From Plazaster borealis (taxonomy: Eukaryota > Echinodermata > Asteroidea > Forcipulatida > Labidiasteridae), in assembly GCA_021014325.1 (NCBI GenBank), contig CM037472.1, positions 5,828,001 to 5,892,000 of the forward strand: a DNA stretch of 64,000 nucleotides, given 5' to 3'. Under the pieces are notes generated by a model. That model had not been told where the DNA came from. It saw only the letters and a program-made list of their open reading frames with translations, and ran no database searches. Shown here piece by piece: positions 1 through 11,257 of the stretch. Position 1 is the first letter of the stretch. Each line of letters begins with the position of its first letter. The position numbers and the translations under genes are program-made.

Positions 1-1263
1 CAAAGATGCCTTCCTCTGGAACGAGGTCACTGGGTTGGTACAAGCGGGTTCCAAAGTAGGAAGGTTGGCCACAATAGGTATAGAAACCTGATCTGTTAGT
101 GTTAGCGCATCTAGGCATCTTTGTAGAGGGTGCAGGTTTGGGAGCAGTGGGAAGGGAACTATCATCCAGAGATGAAGATGTTTCTTTGGCAGGAGATGAA
201 AATGACGTCACTGATGATGGAAGAGTATCTGAAGTCTCAGATGATGGTGGTGGTGAAGAGGTATTTGATGATGTCTCAGAGCTCTGCTCAGCTTGCACAG
301 AATCAGCATCTCTAGATTGTGTCCGATCATTGTTTCCAATCTCTTGCCTGTTTAGTAATGTAAGAAAACGCTTATCAGTTAAGCATTTATTAATATAAAA
401 ACACAAGTCTTTATTCTCAAAAACAAAGGAATCAACAGAGTTAGAGTTTAGAGGAAAGATGATTAAGACTGCTGGTGTTTTTCAAAGGAGTGAGCCGATT
501 GAAAACAGTTGCTTTTGTTGACCTTCTTATATAAAATGTTCAACAAATAAAAAATAGTAAATATTTAACACATTTACAAACCTAGAGCCAGGTTTCTTGG
601 TCCGCCTAAAGATGGCCCTGATGGCAAGCCTCAAAGTAGACATCTGTTTTTTCCTGTGAAGAAGAATGGTTGAGGGTTAGAGAATGCAGACATGTAATGC
701 AATTTAGTTTGCTTGTTTTCGTTGATTGACTTTTTCTTGTTAGTCTTAAGTCCAGATATGAGACATCAATTTGCCTGATTAAGTTATGAAAAAGCCAAAG
801 TGGCAGTGGTGTATGTAAGGGAGGGGGGCATGTGCCCCCCCCAAGGATGTCCGTGCCCAAATTGATGTCCATGCACACTCTTGTGCCCCCCCCTGAAATG
901 TTACCCCAGTTATGCCGCTGCACAGTGGAGAGCATTTCAAATATGAAATTCAAGTTCAAATTAATAAAAATACATAAAATCAAAAACTGTACCCTCTTCT
1001 TCACCTATCTTTAAAAAATCTAAAAATTAAAATAATAATTATGAACTTGAAGTGCAGCCTTTTCTAGAAAACAGTTTAAAAAATATTATTATTGATTTTA
1101 TTTGTTTTCCTAGCAGAGCAGTGTTTGCATTTATGTCTTACTTTTGAGTAGCTGTAATCAGCTTGTAGTGAGTCTCAGCAGACTCTCTGGGTAGTGCCTG
1201 CTTGGTACTCAGTCCTGACTTGAGCTCAATGTCAGAGGTCATCATAGCTTGCATGTCTGCCAT
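1..1263 (-). CDS. Protein-kinase-like gene, copy A (5' part only; 3' end lies outside the window)
   Basis: Partial copy of the kinase gene described fully under copy B. Coding exons read on the minus strand are 1142-1263 (start ATG at 1261-1263), 582-653 and 1-347; the last runs off the window edge. Introns follow GT-AG (donors GTAAGA and GTTTGT; acceptors TTCACAG and AAACAG) and the split codons fit, so the frame is continuous. The visible part covers about residues 1-180: the N-terminal segment, the basic stretch in exon 2 and the Ser/Pro-rich linker. The glycine loop and catalytic motifs fall outside the window, so activity cannot be judged. It carries the KPAPST linker variant shared with copy C. 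Sequence is nearly identical to copy B at an offset of 5041 bases. Confidence 0.8.
804..920. mobile_element. hAT-like miniature element in intron 1 of copy A
   Basis: A 117-bp insert with imperfect inverted ends (CAGTGG... and ...CCGCTG) and a G/C-run interior (GGGGGGCATGTGCCCCCC). It is flanked by CAAAGTGG and CACAGTGG, an 8-bp target duplication with one mismatch. Copy D has a single uninterrupted CACAGTGG at the equivalent site (about 19,456), the empty site. An 8-bp duplication and CAGNGG ends are typical of hAT elements. Confidence 0.75.
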
Positions 1264-1645
1264 TTTTGGGTAATCTATTTCAGAGCGGAACATTGCAAAA
1301 TGAAATAATCAAACCGACAGAAATTACTGGCATATTATTATAATAAACTTGATTGGTTTGGATGAGGTCTTCTTTGAGGCCCTAGACCTTTGTTTTCTCA
1401 TTCTTCCTATGGTTGAACTATTGAAACATGCTGGAAATTTATCAATACTTTGCCAAATAAGTCGTGTACATGTACATGCTTAGTAAGTTAGTTGCAGCAC
1501 GGTGGCTACAGACTGGTGTTTTTCCATCACGGCCGTTTCCTTCAGTATTCAACTTGAAAACCAAAGGTCCAATATAACTATATTTTAAGGTCAAAGCACA
1601 AACTAGAGAAGTCTCAAACTAGAGACTGTAGTCTCTTCGACTTAC

Positions 1646-1860
1646 CGGATACTTGATCCTTCGAAAACTTGGGAAGCTCGGTAAATTGCAACGATTTTAA
1701 CTGCAGAAAAAAGGCAGCGTTGTGTTCAGATCGTAGAGTTTTGGCGATTTGTTTACTTTCCAACAACTTTTGTTTACTGGTTGTCGCGCGCGTCTCCCCA
1801 CGTGTGTACCGCGCTCGCAAGGTAAACTTTTTTTCGTTCTGCCCGTGTAGATGAAGACAT
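1646..1860 (-). other. Probable 5' non-coding exon and promoter-proximal region of kinase copy A
   Basis: A perfect donor site (CCG|GTAAGT in minus orientation) ends an exon-like segment at 1646, conserved in all four gene copies. The exon's upstream limit is not visible. An open frame through it lacks an ATG in copies A-C. In copy C the acceptor region in front of the coding ATG has gained two bases, which would break any coding continuity, so this is more likely 5' untranslated. The neighbouring 2,090-2,180 region is unusually rich in CG dinucleotides for this locus and is a candidate promoter. Confidence 0.45.
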
Positions 1861-2599
1861 CAAGCGTTTTCATCTATGATTGAAACTACGGCCCATTTGT
1901 ACCGACAAAAGTCACTCTTTTAAAGATATGTACTTTAGTATTCAATAACTTGGTTTTTCTGTGTTTTATTGGAGTTGTTGGTAGGTCATTCTTTGAAGAA
2001 AAAGACACCACAAGCTATGAGAATAAAGCATGGACCTTGGAAAAAAGGTGGTGTATGACAATGACATCAACAGTATTTAAAGCTAAATAGTTCCCACGCG
2101 CACTCTCAAGTCGAAGTCTGCCGTACCTACCTACGCGCGCGCTTAGCACGCAATAACTTGTTCGACGTAGAACTCCTGTGTACAGGCGCGGATTTTTAAT
2201 TTTTTGTACTACTGCCTGTTTAAAAATTAGCCACAAGTGGTGTGGGGTTTTTTCCCCAGTGGCAGGATGGATTTCTTTTTCATCCTAGACCATTCACATT
2301 TTTTCTTTCTGCCAAAATGAATCTTTCATGATATGTCACTTGTAATATTGTTTAGATTTGCCACAATAACATATTAGCATTTGAAACCTGACGTGCCAAT
2401 TTGCCTGGGATAAAATATATTTCATATCGTTCCGTCATTCAAGTGTAAAGGCTACACTAAGCTTGAATTTGAGAAACGCCAGATTTTACCCACTATGTTT
2501 TTAATGAACATGCATGAAACCAGATAATGCAGCGACCAGATCCAAGATTAAAATTTTCTTTGAGTTAAATTAGAAGATTGATATGGATCAGAAGTGCTT

Positions 2600-2790
2600 A
2601 AAAAGTGTGTCTATTTCTAAGGAGTCAAGTGTTTTGTTTTGCCCCCTGGGCACCCACCAGGGGCCGTTAGGCCGGCCCCTTGGACCCCACCTGTTTTTTT
2701 TGTTGAGCCCCTCTTATCCAAAATCCTGGGTGCGCCGTTGTGCCCCCCCCCCACCGGCTTAAGAAATCCTGGATCCGCCCCTGGTGTAGG
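2600..2790 (-). repeat. hAT-like end fragment (CAGGGGCGGATCC module), spacer A-B
   Basis: Read on the minus strand this begins CAGGGGCGGATCCAGGATTT and continues through C- and G-rich runs. Related copies occur in every spacer: about 7,640-7,870, 9,600-9,770, 11,280-11,510 and 16,130-16,350. The CAGGGGCG terminus resembles hAT-type ends. The second end is not defined. Confidence 0.5.
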
Positions 2791-3866
2791 CCTACTCACT
2801 GCTGTTAAAAAATACTATTTTTTGTCTGTACATTGAACGGGCATCCTTTTGCTCTAGGGAACAGGAAAATTGGCACACCAAGGTGAGCGTCAAGTAGGGT
2901 GGATGTAACACAACCTGGAAATAGCCAACTCCCTCAACCTCCCCCCCCCCAACTATCACACTCCACAGTATATTGTTTTTAATTGTTTTTAATTCATTTT
3001 ATATCTATTTTATTTACCTGCTATTTAACCAAACAAAATGACACAAAAACAAAACACTTGACTCCTTCTGTTTTGAGTTAATATTTTGTTATTATTTCTT
3101 TGGTTTGAGGACAAAGCTGAATGATTTATATTTAAGGTATGATACTAGGTTGTAGGATGAGACTTGTTTGTCATCACTTTATAACATGATCAATTATTTT
3201 ATTATATCACTTTGAAAATATATATATATAAATACATAAATGTTGTTCTTAAGTGGATTGAAAGTGAGGCCTAGCCAGCCAGCAACGAAAACTGAATTAC
3301 TATCCAGTCAAAATCAGACTGCAAAGTTATATCGTAATTATTGATCAATCAAGAATTCATTAAAATTATGTTCATCATCTGCTTATTCAGCACGTAAGAA
3401 CATTACAAATACAAGAGTATCAAAATATATTTTAAAATTTTGGCAAGGCACAATCAAACCCTTCATTATTTGCTGCCAAAGAATGGCAGTTTCTCCATGA
3501 AATTAGTTTTAATGAAAATATTGAGTTTTGAGCTCTATTGTGGGTTTACTAAGCATTTGTCTTTAATGAGTTTACAAAACATGATTTCCCATAACTGAAG
3601 TCAGAAAATTAACTTCATCTTCAACTTCAACAAGATTTGATTTGACAAAGTGATTTGTTTAATGCCCATCAGTAATACTGCTGATAATAAATAAGGTCTC
3701 TGTGAAAATATGACATGATCTAAGGCTCTATGGCAAGATCTCTGGCTCTGGGTTCTCCATAGAATGCATGATAGAAAGAAACTGGCCATCAATGAATAAG
3801 GTGAAATTACTCAGCTTGGCTTAATGGCTTGTGATAATTGTGCAAACAACTTGAACCTTTCTTTAA

Positions 3867-4208
3867 AGGGTGTGTACAACATTGGTAATTGCCAAAGACC
3901 TGTATCCAAACTCGATGTGACCCAACATATACATGAAATAACAAACCTATAAATCTTTAAGCTAAATCGGTCTTCGGAGTCATGAGAAAACAATGAAAAA
4001 CCTGTCATGTGTTTTAACTTTATTCAAACATCAGAATTTATCCTGCAGGATAAATACTATTATTTTACTCATTTCGTAAACACTATGGCATTTCAAGCAA
4101 AACTATTTCAAGGGAAGTTTTCTACCATGACCATCTTTATACCATGTAAGTTATGTGCAAATCTGTGAGCATTTATATTTTCATTCTTACCAATGTTGTA
4201 CACACCCT
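3867..4208. mobile_element. TTAA-flanked miniature inverted-repeat element downstream of kinase copy B
   Basis: A 342-bp element with near-perfect inverted ends of about 24 bp (AGGGTGTGTACAACATTGGTAA and its complement), flanked by TTAA on both sides (3863-3866 and 4209-4212). The equivalent sites in the spacers downstream of copies C (about 12,690) and D (about 17,530) lack it and hold ungapped flanking sequence. TTAA duplication is the hallmark of piggyBac-type transposition. No transposase is present. Confidence 0.85.
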
Positions 4209-4355
4209 TTAATCGAAAAGATGGATTAATAGCAAACTCACATGCAATTTATTTCAAGATTGAAGTGTACCAAAATCCAATTTGTTTTCAAAATTGTCAA
4301 GATTGTCTGAAGGGTAAATTAACAAAATATTACCGATCTTTAAGAACGACAGCAT

Positions 4356-6302
4356 TCAATGGGAAACCTTGCTCAGCATTTCACAAACCTTATTCATCTG
4401 GGGGCGGTTTTTAGGATCACTCCTGGAGCACTTTTTGCCAATGGATTTCAGGAAGTGCACATTTGCTGCTTTTCCAACTGACCTGAACATTCTCCCAAGG
4501 GAATACACATCAGCAGCCATGGCAAGTTGAGCTTGACCCTTGATTCCCTCAGGAGTCAGCTTAGCAAATGTGCAGTTCCCAAGATCACAGATCTTAGCTC
4601 TCCAGCACCTCCAGTTACCATCAGTGGGATAAAGGAGGATGTTATCAGGGCTGATATCTTGATGAATATACCCCTGATGGTGAAGGTGCTGGAGTCCTTG
4701 GGAGATGTCTTGCACAATTTGCAACCAGTCCTTCTCCTTAATATCTGAGATTTTAACTTTATTACTTTTCAGAGCATCCTCCAGGGTTATGTTTTCTGGA
4801 ATGAACTCATTGCCTACAAACTCCTGAAGGATGCATCTGAATGGAGATTGGTGGACAACTCCTATTAGCTCAGGAAATGAGGGGTGCCCTTGTACTAGGT
4901 GGTGGGCATCAAGTTCATTTCGGAATTGATCTTCCTGATGATTGTTGTGAACAATCTTCGCTGCAGCTAGGTTTCCATCAGGCATGACCTTGACAAGGCG
5001 TGTTGATGAAGTCTGACCACACCCTAACTCTACCCACTCTCCAAAGATGCCTTCCTCTGGAACGAGGTCACTGGGTTGGTACAAGCGGGTTCCAAAGTAG
5101 GAAGGTTGGCCACAATAGGTATAGAAACCTGATCTGTTAGTGTTAGCGCATCTAGGCATCTTTGTAGAGGGTGAAGGTTTGGGAGCAGTGGGAAGGGAAC
5201 TATCATCCAGAGATGAAGATGTTTCTTTGGCAGGAGATGAAAATGACGTCACTGATGATGGAAGAGTATCTGAAGTCTCAGATGATGGTGGTGGTGAAGA
5301 GGTATTTGATGATGTCTCAGAGCTCTGCTCAGCTTGCACAGAATCAGCATCTCTAGATTGTGTCCGATCATTGTTTCCAATCTCTTGCCTGTTTAGTAAT
5401 GTAAGAAAACGCTTATCAGTTAAGCATTTATTAATATAAAAACACAAGTCTTTATTCTCAAAAACAAAGGAATCAACAGAGTTAGAGTTTAGAGGAAAGA
5501 TGATTAAGACTGCTGGTGTTTTTCAAAGGAGTGAGCCGATTGAAAACAGTTGCTTTTGTTGACCTTCTTATATAAAATGTTCAACAAATAAAAAATAGTA
5601 AATATTTAACACATTTACAAACCTAGAGCCAGGTTTCTTGGTCCGCCTAAAGATGGCCCTGATGGCAAGCCTCAAAGTAGACATCTGTTTTTTCCTGTGA
5701 AGAAGAATGGTTGAGGGTTAGAGAATGCAGACATGTAATGCAATTTAGTTTGCTTGTTTTCGTTGATTGACTTTTTCTTGTTAGTCTTAAGTCCAGATAT
5801 GAGACATCAATTTGCCTGATTAAGTTATGAAAAAGCCAAAGTGGCAGTGGTGTATGTAAGGGAGGGGGGCATGTGCGCCCAGAGATGTCCGTGCCAAAAT
5901 TGATGTCCATGCACACTCTTGTGCCCCCCCCCTGAAATGTTACCCCAGTTATGCCGCTGCACAGTGGAGAGCATTTCAAATATGAAATTCAAGTTCAAAT
6001 TAATAAAAATACATAAAATCAAAAACTGTACCCTCTTCTTCACCTATCTTTAAAAAATCTAAAAATTAAAATAATAATTATGAACTTGAAGTGCAGCCTT
6101 TTCTAGAAAACAGTTTTAAAAATATTATTATTGATTTTATTATTTTTCCTAGCAGAGCAGTGTTTGCATTTATGTCTTACTTTTGAGTAGCTGTAATCAG
6201 CTTGTAGTGAGTCTCAGCAGACTCTCTGGGTAGTGCCTGCTTGGTACTCAGTCCTGACTTGAGCTCAATGTCAGAGGTCATCATAGCTTGCATGTCTGCC
6301 AT
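4356..6302 (-). CDS. Protein-kinase-like gene, copy B (complete, three coding exons)
   Basis: Coding exons on the minus strand: 6181-6302 (ATG at 6300-6302), 5623-5694 and 4356-5388 (stop TGA at 4356-4358). Both introns are GT-AG with split codons that rejoin in frame (AA|G and AG|G), giving 408 residues. Residues 1-65 include a basic run (RLAIRAIFRRTKK); 86-139 are Ser/Pro-rich. The kinase domain spans about 180-405: glycine-loop remnant LGCGQT (186-191), VAIK-type Lys209 (AAAK), helix-C Glu223, catalytic loop HQDISPDN (Asp309, Asn314), DLG in place of DFG (333-335), helix-F Asp358 (DVYSLG) and Arg393 (NRP). The HRD arginine and the lysine after the catalytic aspartate are replaced, and no APE motif is seen. 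Most core residues remain, so activity is possible but unproven. Substrate and pathway are unknown. A TTTATT at 4248-4253 (AATAAA on the minus strand) may be its polyadenylation signal. Confidence 0.85.
5845..5959. mobile_element. hAT-like miniature element in intron 1 of copy B
   Basis: Orthologous to the insert at 804-920, at the same site with the same imperfect 8-bp flank. Small indels in its G/C runs distinguish the copies. It was therefore present before copies A, B and C duplicated, or was spread by gene conversion. Confidence 0.7.
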
Positions 6303-6685
6303 TTTTGGGTAATCTATTTCAGAGCGGAACATTGCAAAATGAAATAATCAAACCGACAGAAATTACTGGCATATTATTATAATAAACTTGATTGGTTTGG
6401 ATGAGGTCTTCTTTGAGGCCCAAGACCTTTGTTTTCTCATTCTTCCTATGGTTGAACTATTGAAACATGCTGGAAATTTATCAATACTTTGCCAAATAAG
6501 TCGTGTACATGTACATGCTTAGTAAGTTAGTTGCAGCACGGTGGCTACAGACTGGTGTTTTTTCCATCACGGCCGTTTCCTTCAGTATTCAACTTGAAAA
6601 CCAAAGGTCCAATATAACTATATTTTAAGGTCAAAGCACAAACTAGAGAAGTCTCAAACTAGAGACTGTAGTCTCTTCGACTTAC

Positions 6686-6900
6686 CGGATACTTGATCCT
6701 TCGAAAACTTGGGAAGCTCGGTAAATTGCAACGATTTTAACTGCAGAAAAAAGGCAGGGTTGTGTTCAGATCGTAGAGTTTTGGCGATTTGTTTACTTTC
6801 CAACAACTTTTGTTTACTGGTTGTCGCGCGCGTCTCCCCACGTGTGTACCGCGCTCGCAAGGTAAACTTTTTTTCGTTCTGCCCGTGTAGATGAAGACAT
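6686..6900 (-). other. Probable 5' non-coding exon of kinase copy B
   Basis: Same donor (CCG|GTAAGT, exon edge at 6686) as in copies A, C and D. The next acceptor is probably at 6314-6315 (minus AAATAG), just before the coding ATG. The upstream boundary is not determinable from sequence alone. Confidence 0.45.
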
Positions 6901-6903
6901 CAA

Positions 6904-8850
6904 GCGTTTTCATCTATGATTGAAACTACGGCCCATTTTTACCGACAAAAGTCACTCTTTTAAAGATATGTACTTTAGTATTCAATAACTTGGTTTTCTG
7001 TGTTTTATTGGAGTTGTTGGTAGGTCATTCTTTGAAGAGAAAGACACCACAAGCTATGAGAATAAAGCATGGACCTTGGAGAAAAAAACGTGGTGTATGA
7101 CAATGACATCAACAGTATTTAAAGCTAAATAGTTCCCACGCGCACTCTCAAGTCGAAGTCTGCCGTACCTACGCGTGCGCTTAGCACGCAATAATTACTT
7201 GTTCGACGTAGAACTCCTGTGTACAGGTGCGGAATTTTAATTTTTTGTACTACTGCCTGTTTAAAAAATTAGCCACAAGTGGTGTGGGTTTTTTTCCCCA
7301 GTGGCAGGATGGATTTCTTTTTCATCCTAGGCCATTCACATTTTTTTCTTTCTGCCAAAATGAATCTTTCATGATATGTCACTTGTAATATTGTTTAGAT
7401 TTGCCACAATAACATAAGCATTTGAAACCTGACGTGCCAATTTGCCTGGGATAAAATATATTTCATATCGTTCCGTCATTCAAGTGTAAAGGCTACACTA
7501 AGCTTGAATTTGAGAAACGCCAGATTTTACCCACTATGTTTTTAATGAATATGCATGAAACCAGATAATGCAGCGACCAGATCCAAGATGAAAATTTTCT
7601 TTGAGTTAAATTAGAAGATTGATATGGATCAGAAGTGCTTAAAAAGTGTGTCTATTTCTTTAGGCACACGGAGGCTTGATTTTTCACCCCTCAAAATGGC
7701 AAAAGCTCAGAGCTTCCAGGGGCTTCGCCCCCTGGGCACCCACCAGGGGCCGTTAGGCCGGCCCCTTGGACCCCACCTGTTTTTTTGTTGAGCCCCTCTT
7801 ATCCAAAATCCTGGGTACGCCGTTGTGCCCCCCCCCCCGGCTTAAGAAATCCTGGATCCGCCCCTGGTGTAGGCCTACTCACTGCTGTTAAAAAATACTA
7901 TTTTTTGTCTGTACATTGAACGGGCATCCTTTTGCTCTAGGGAACAGGAAAATTGGCACACAACCTGGAAATAGCCAACTCCCTCAACCTCCCCCCTCTA
8001 TCATTCTCTATCATTCTCCCCAATGTATTGTTTTTAATTCATTTTATCTCTATTTTATTTACCTGCTATTTAACCAAACAAAATGACAGAAAAACAAAAC
8101 ACTTGACTCCTTCTGTTTTGAGTTAATATTTTTGTTTTACTTCTTTGGTTTCGGACAAAGATGAATGCTTTATATTTAAGGTATGATACTAGGTCGTAGG
8201 ATGAGACTTGTTTGTCATCACTTTATAACATGATCAATTATTTTATTATATCACTTTAAAAAAATATAAAAATATAAAAAAATATATATATATAAATACA
8301 TAAATGTTGTTCTTAAGTGGATTGAAAGTGAGGGCTAGCCAGCCAGCAACGAAAACTGAATTACTATCCAGTCAAAATCAGACTGCAGAGTTATATGATA
8401 ATTATTGATCAATCAAGAATTCATTAAAATTATGTTCATCATCTGCTTTATCAGCCAGCACGTGATAATATTATAAATACTAGAGTATCAAAATATATTT
8501 TAAAATTTTGGCAAGGCACAATCAAACCCTTTATTATTTGCTGCCAAAGAATGGCAGTTTCTCCTTGAAATTAGTTTTAATGAAAATATTAGTTAAATTT
8601 TTTGTTATAAAAAAATAGATTGAAATTCTGTCAGAATGAAATTTGAATGCAGTTTTGAGTTCAACACTTCTTTTAGGACTTAACTTTTCCTCGTTTGTTT
8701 TTAAATTTTTTGTTTTTAGCTCTATTGTGGGTTTGCTAAGCATTTGTCTTAAATGAGTTTACAAAACGTGATTTCCCATAACTGAAGTCAGAAAATTAAT
8801 TTCATCTTCCCAAGATTTGATTTGATAAAGTGATTGATTTTGTGCCCATT
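6904..8850. repeat. Kinase-array spacer unit upstream of copy B
   Basis: Non-coding spacer aligned throughout with the C-D spacer (about 15,390-17,340). It contains the CG-rich promoter-like patch, the hAT-like end fragment (7,640-7,870) and an AT-rich part. It breaks off near 8,850, where the sequence jumps back to promoter-type spacer instead of continuing into a kinase 3' end. No gene is seen in it. Confidence 0.7.
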
Positions 8851-9790
8851 TTTGTGGTCATGATATTTTGTCACTTGTAATTGTTTAGATTTGCAACAAT
8901 AACATAAGCATTTGAAACCTGACGTTTTTTTGTCCGGGATAAAATATATTTCACATCGTTCCGGCATTTCAAGTGTAAAAGACTACACTAAGCTTGAATT
9001 TGAGAAACGCCAGATTTTACCCACTATGTTTTTAATGAATAGGCCTATATGCATGAAACTAGATAATGCAGCGACCAGATCCAAACGCGAGATTTGTAGG
9101 ATTTAAACTTTCTTTTAGTAAAATTAGAAGATTTATATGGATCAGAAAGTTTATAAAGTGTGTCTATTTCTCTGTTTTTAGGCACACGCTTGATTTATCA
9201 CCCCTCAAAACGCCAAGCTCAGCTTTAGGGGGCTAGTTCCCGCCTGTACCCCACTGGGGCTTCGGGGACCCCACCATGAATGTTACAGAAATGTTTCCAG
9301 TAAATTTAGAAGATTGATATGGATCTGAAGTACAAAGTGTGTCTATTTCTCTGTTTTAAGCACTCGGAGGCTTGATTTTCACCCCTCAAAATGCCAAAAG
9401 CTCAGAGCTTCAGGGTGCTTTACCCCCTGGACCCCCACCAAGGCTTCGCCTCTGGACCCCACCATCAATGTTACAGAAATTTTTCCAGTAAATTTTGAAG
9501 TTTGATATGGTTCTGAATTGCTTAAAAAGTGTGTCTAAAATTGTTTAAAGAGACAGTGTGTCTCTGTTTTAGGCACATGGAGGCTTGATTTGTTCACCTC
9601 TTCAAACGCCAAAGGCTCGAAGCTCCCGGGGGCTTCGCCCCCTGGACACCCACCAGGGGCCGTAAGGCCAGCCCTTGGACACCACCTGTTTTTTATGTTT
9701 TGAGTCCCCCTTTAACAAAATTCTGGGTGCGCCGTTGTGCCCCCCGGTTTTAGAAATCCTGGATTCGCCCCTAGTGTAGGCCTACTTACT
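8850..9790. repeat. Orphan spacer unit 1, with tandem modules of about 180 bp
   Basis: Resembles the region upstream of copy D (20,840-21,600). From about 9,110 it holds three degenerate tandem modules, each with AAGATTGATATGG, a GTGTGTCTATTTCT word, a CACCCCTCAAAA word and a CTTCGCCCCCTGG-type GC hairpin. No kinase sequence is attached. Confidence 0.6.
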
Positions 9791-10259
9791 GCTGTTAAAA
9801 AATACAATTCTTTTGTTTGTACATTGAACGGGCATCCTTTTGGTGAATAGGCCTACTAAAAAAAAAAAAAAATCAAGGAAACAGGAAAAATGGCACACTA
9901 AAAGTGAGCGTTGAATATGAGAGTCGAGTAGGGTGGATGTATAAGCACATCCTGGAAATAGCCAACTCCATCAACCTCCCCCCCCACCCCACCCCCACCA
10001 CTATCACACTCCCCAATTGTTTTTAATTCATTTTATATCTATTTTATTTACCTGCTATTTAACCAAACAAAATGACACAAAAACAAAACACTTGACTCCT
10101 TCTGTTTTGAGTTAATATTTTGTTATTATTTCTTTGGTTTGAGGACAAAGCTGAATGATTTATATTTAAGGTATGATACTAGGTTGTAGGATGAGACTTG
10201 TTTGTCATCACTTTATAACATGATCAATTATTTTATTATATCACTTTGAAAATATATAT

Positions 10260-10403
10260 GATTTTGGGTTGAACAAAGAAAAATTGACTAGAGTGGGATT
10301 TGAACCAACGACCTCCGGTTTAACGTGCCGGCGCTCTACCAACTGAGCTATCTAGCCCTATGTTGGCGGTCTCCCTATTTTGTCAATATCTTTGTTCGGG
10401 GGG
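10260..10403 (-). mobile_element. tRNA-derived short insertion with 13-bp target duplication
   Basis: A 144-bp insert flanked by TGAAAATATATAT on both sides (10,247-10,259 and 10,404-10,416). The A-B spacer (about 3,210-3,225) has the uninterrupted empty site. The ends carry short inverted similarity (GAACAAAG). Its core is the tRNA-like sequence listed separately. Confidence 0.8.
10285..10358 (-). tRNA. tRNA-like sequence inside the short insertion (probably not a functional tRNA gene)
   Basis: Minus-strand cloverleaf-like sequence of 74 nt. It has acceptor arm GGGCTAG pairing imperfectly with CTAGTCA, a D-arm/A-box AGCTCAGTTGGTAGAG, an anticodon stem CCGG/CCGG around a loop containing GTTAAA, and a T-arm/B-box GGTTCAAATCC. 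A T-run shortly downstream could stop polymerase III. The anticodon loop does not have a clean U33 and the first acceptor pair mismatches, so a tRNA-derived repeat is more likely than a working tRNA. Confidence 0.55.
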
Positions 10404-11057
10404 TGAAAATATATATATATAAATACATAAATGTTGTTCTTAAGTGGATTGAAAGTGAGGCCTAGCCAGCCAGCAACGAAAACTGAATTACTATCCAGTC
10501 AAAATCAGACTGCAAAGTTATATCGTAATTATTGATCAATCAAGAATTCATTAAAATTATGTTCATCATCTGCTTATTCAGCACGTAAGAATATTACAAA
10601 TACAAGAGTATCAAAATATATTTTAAAATTTTGGCAAGGCACAATCAAACCCTTCATTATTTGCTGCCAAAGAATGGCAGTTTCTCCATGAAATTAGTTT
10701 TAATGAAAATATTGAGTTTTGAGCTCTATTGTGGGTTTACTAAGCATTTGTCTTTAATGAGTTTACAAAACATGATTTCCCATAACTGAAGTCAGAAAAT
10801 TAACTTCATCTTCAACTTCAACAAGATTTGATTTGACAAAGTGATTTGTTTAATGCCCATCAGTAATACTGCTGATAATAAATAAGGTCTCTGTGAAAAT
10901 ATGACATGATCTAAGGCTCTATGGCAAGATCTCTGGCTCTGGGTTCTCCATAGAATGCATGATAGAAAGAAACTGGCCATCAATGAATAAGGTGAAATTA
11001 CTCAGCTTGGCTTAATGGCTTGTGATAATTGTGCAAACAACTTGAACCTTTCTTTAA

Positions 11058-11257
11058 AGGGTGTGTACAACATTGGTAATTGCCAAAGACCTGTATCCAA
11101 ACTCGATGTGACCCAACATATACATGAAATAACAAACCTATAAATCTTTAAGCTAAATCGGTCTTCGGAGTCATGAGAAAACAATGAAAAACCTGTCATG
11201 TGTTTTAACTTTTTTCAAACATCAGAATTTATCCTGCAGGATAAATACTATTATTTT
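11058..11257. mobile_element. TTAA-type miniature element, right end missing
   Basis: Left end TTAA-AGGGTGTGTACAAC is identical to the element at 3867. The match stops at the spacer junction near 11,257, so the right inverted end is absent. The truncation dates the junction after the insertion. Confidence 0.75.

Larger units (their letters stand above)
9790..11257. repeat. Orphan spacer unit 2, copy of the A-B spacer
   Basis: Nearly identical to about 2,790-4,055, including the same point variants. It contains the tRNA-derived insert (10,260-10,403) that the A-B spacer lacks and a truncated copy of the TTAA element. It ends abruptly near 11,257, where promoter-type spacer resumes. Confidence 0.7.

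Noticed and set aside
3601..4008. Two 63-65-codon minus frames repeated at 10,792 and 11,002
   Set aside because: They lie in duplicated spacer and partly in a TTAA element. They recur by duplication and show no family resemblance.
5140..5439. 99-codon plus-strand frames recurring at each kinase copy
   Set aside because: Antisense shadows of the Ser/Pro-rich linker of the kinase exon; they recur only because the gene does.
10285..10358. Functional tRNA gene
   Set aside because: Sits inside a 144-bp insert with target duplication and has a defective anticodon loop and acceptor pair.
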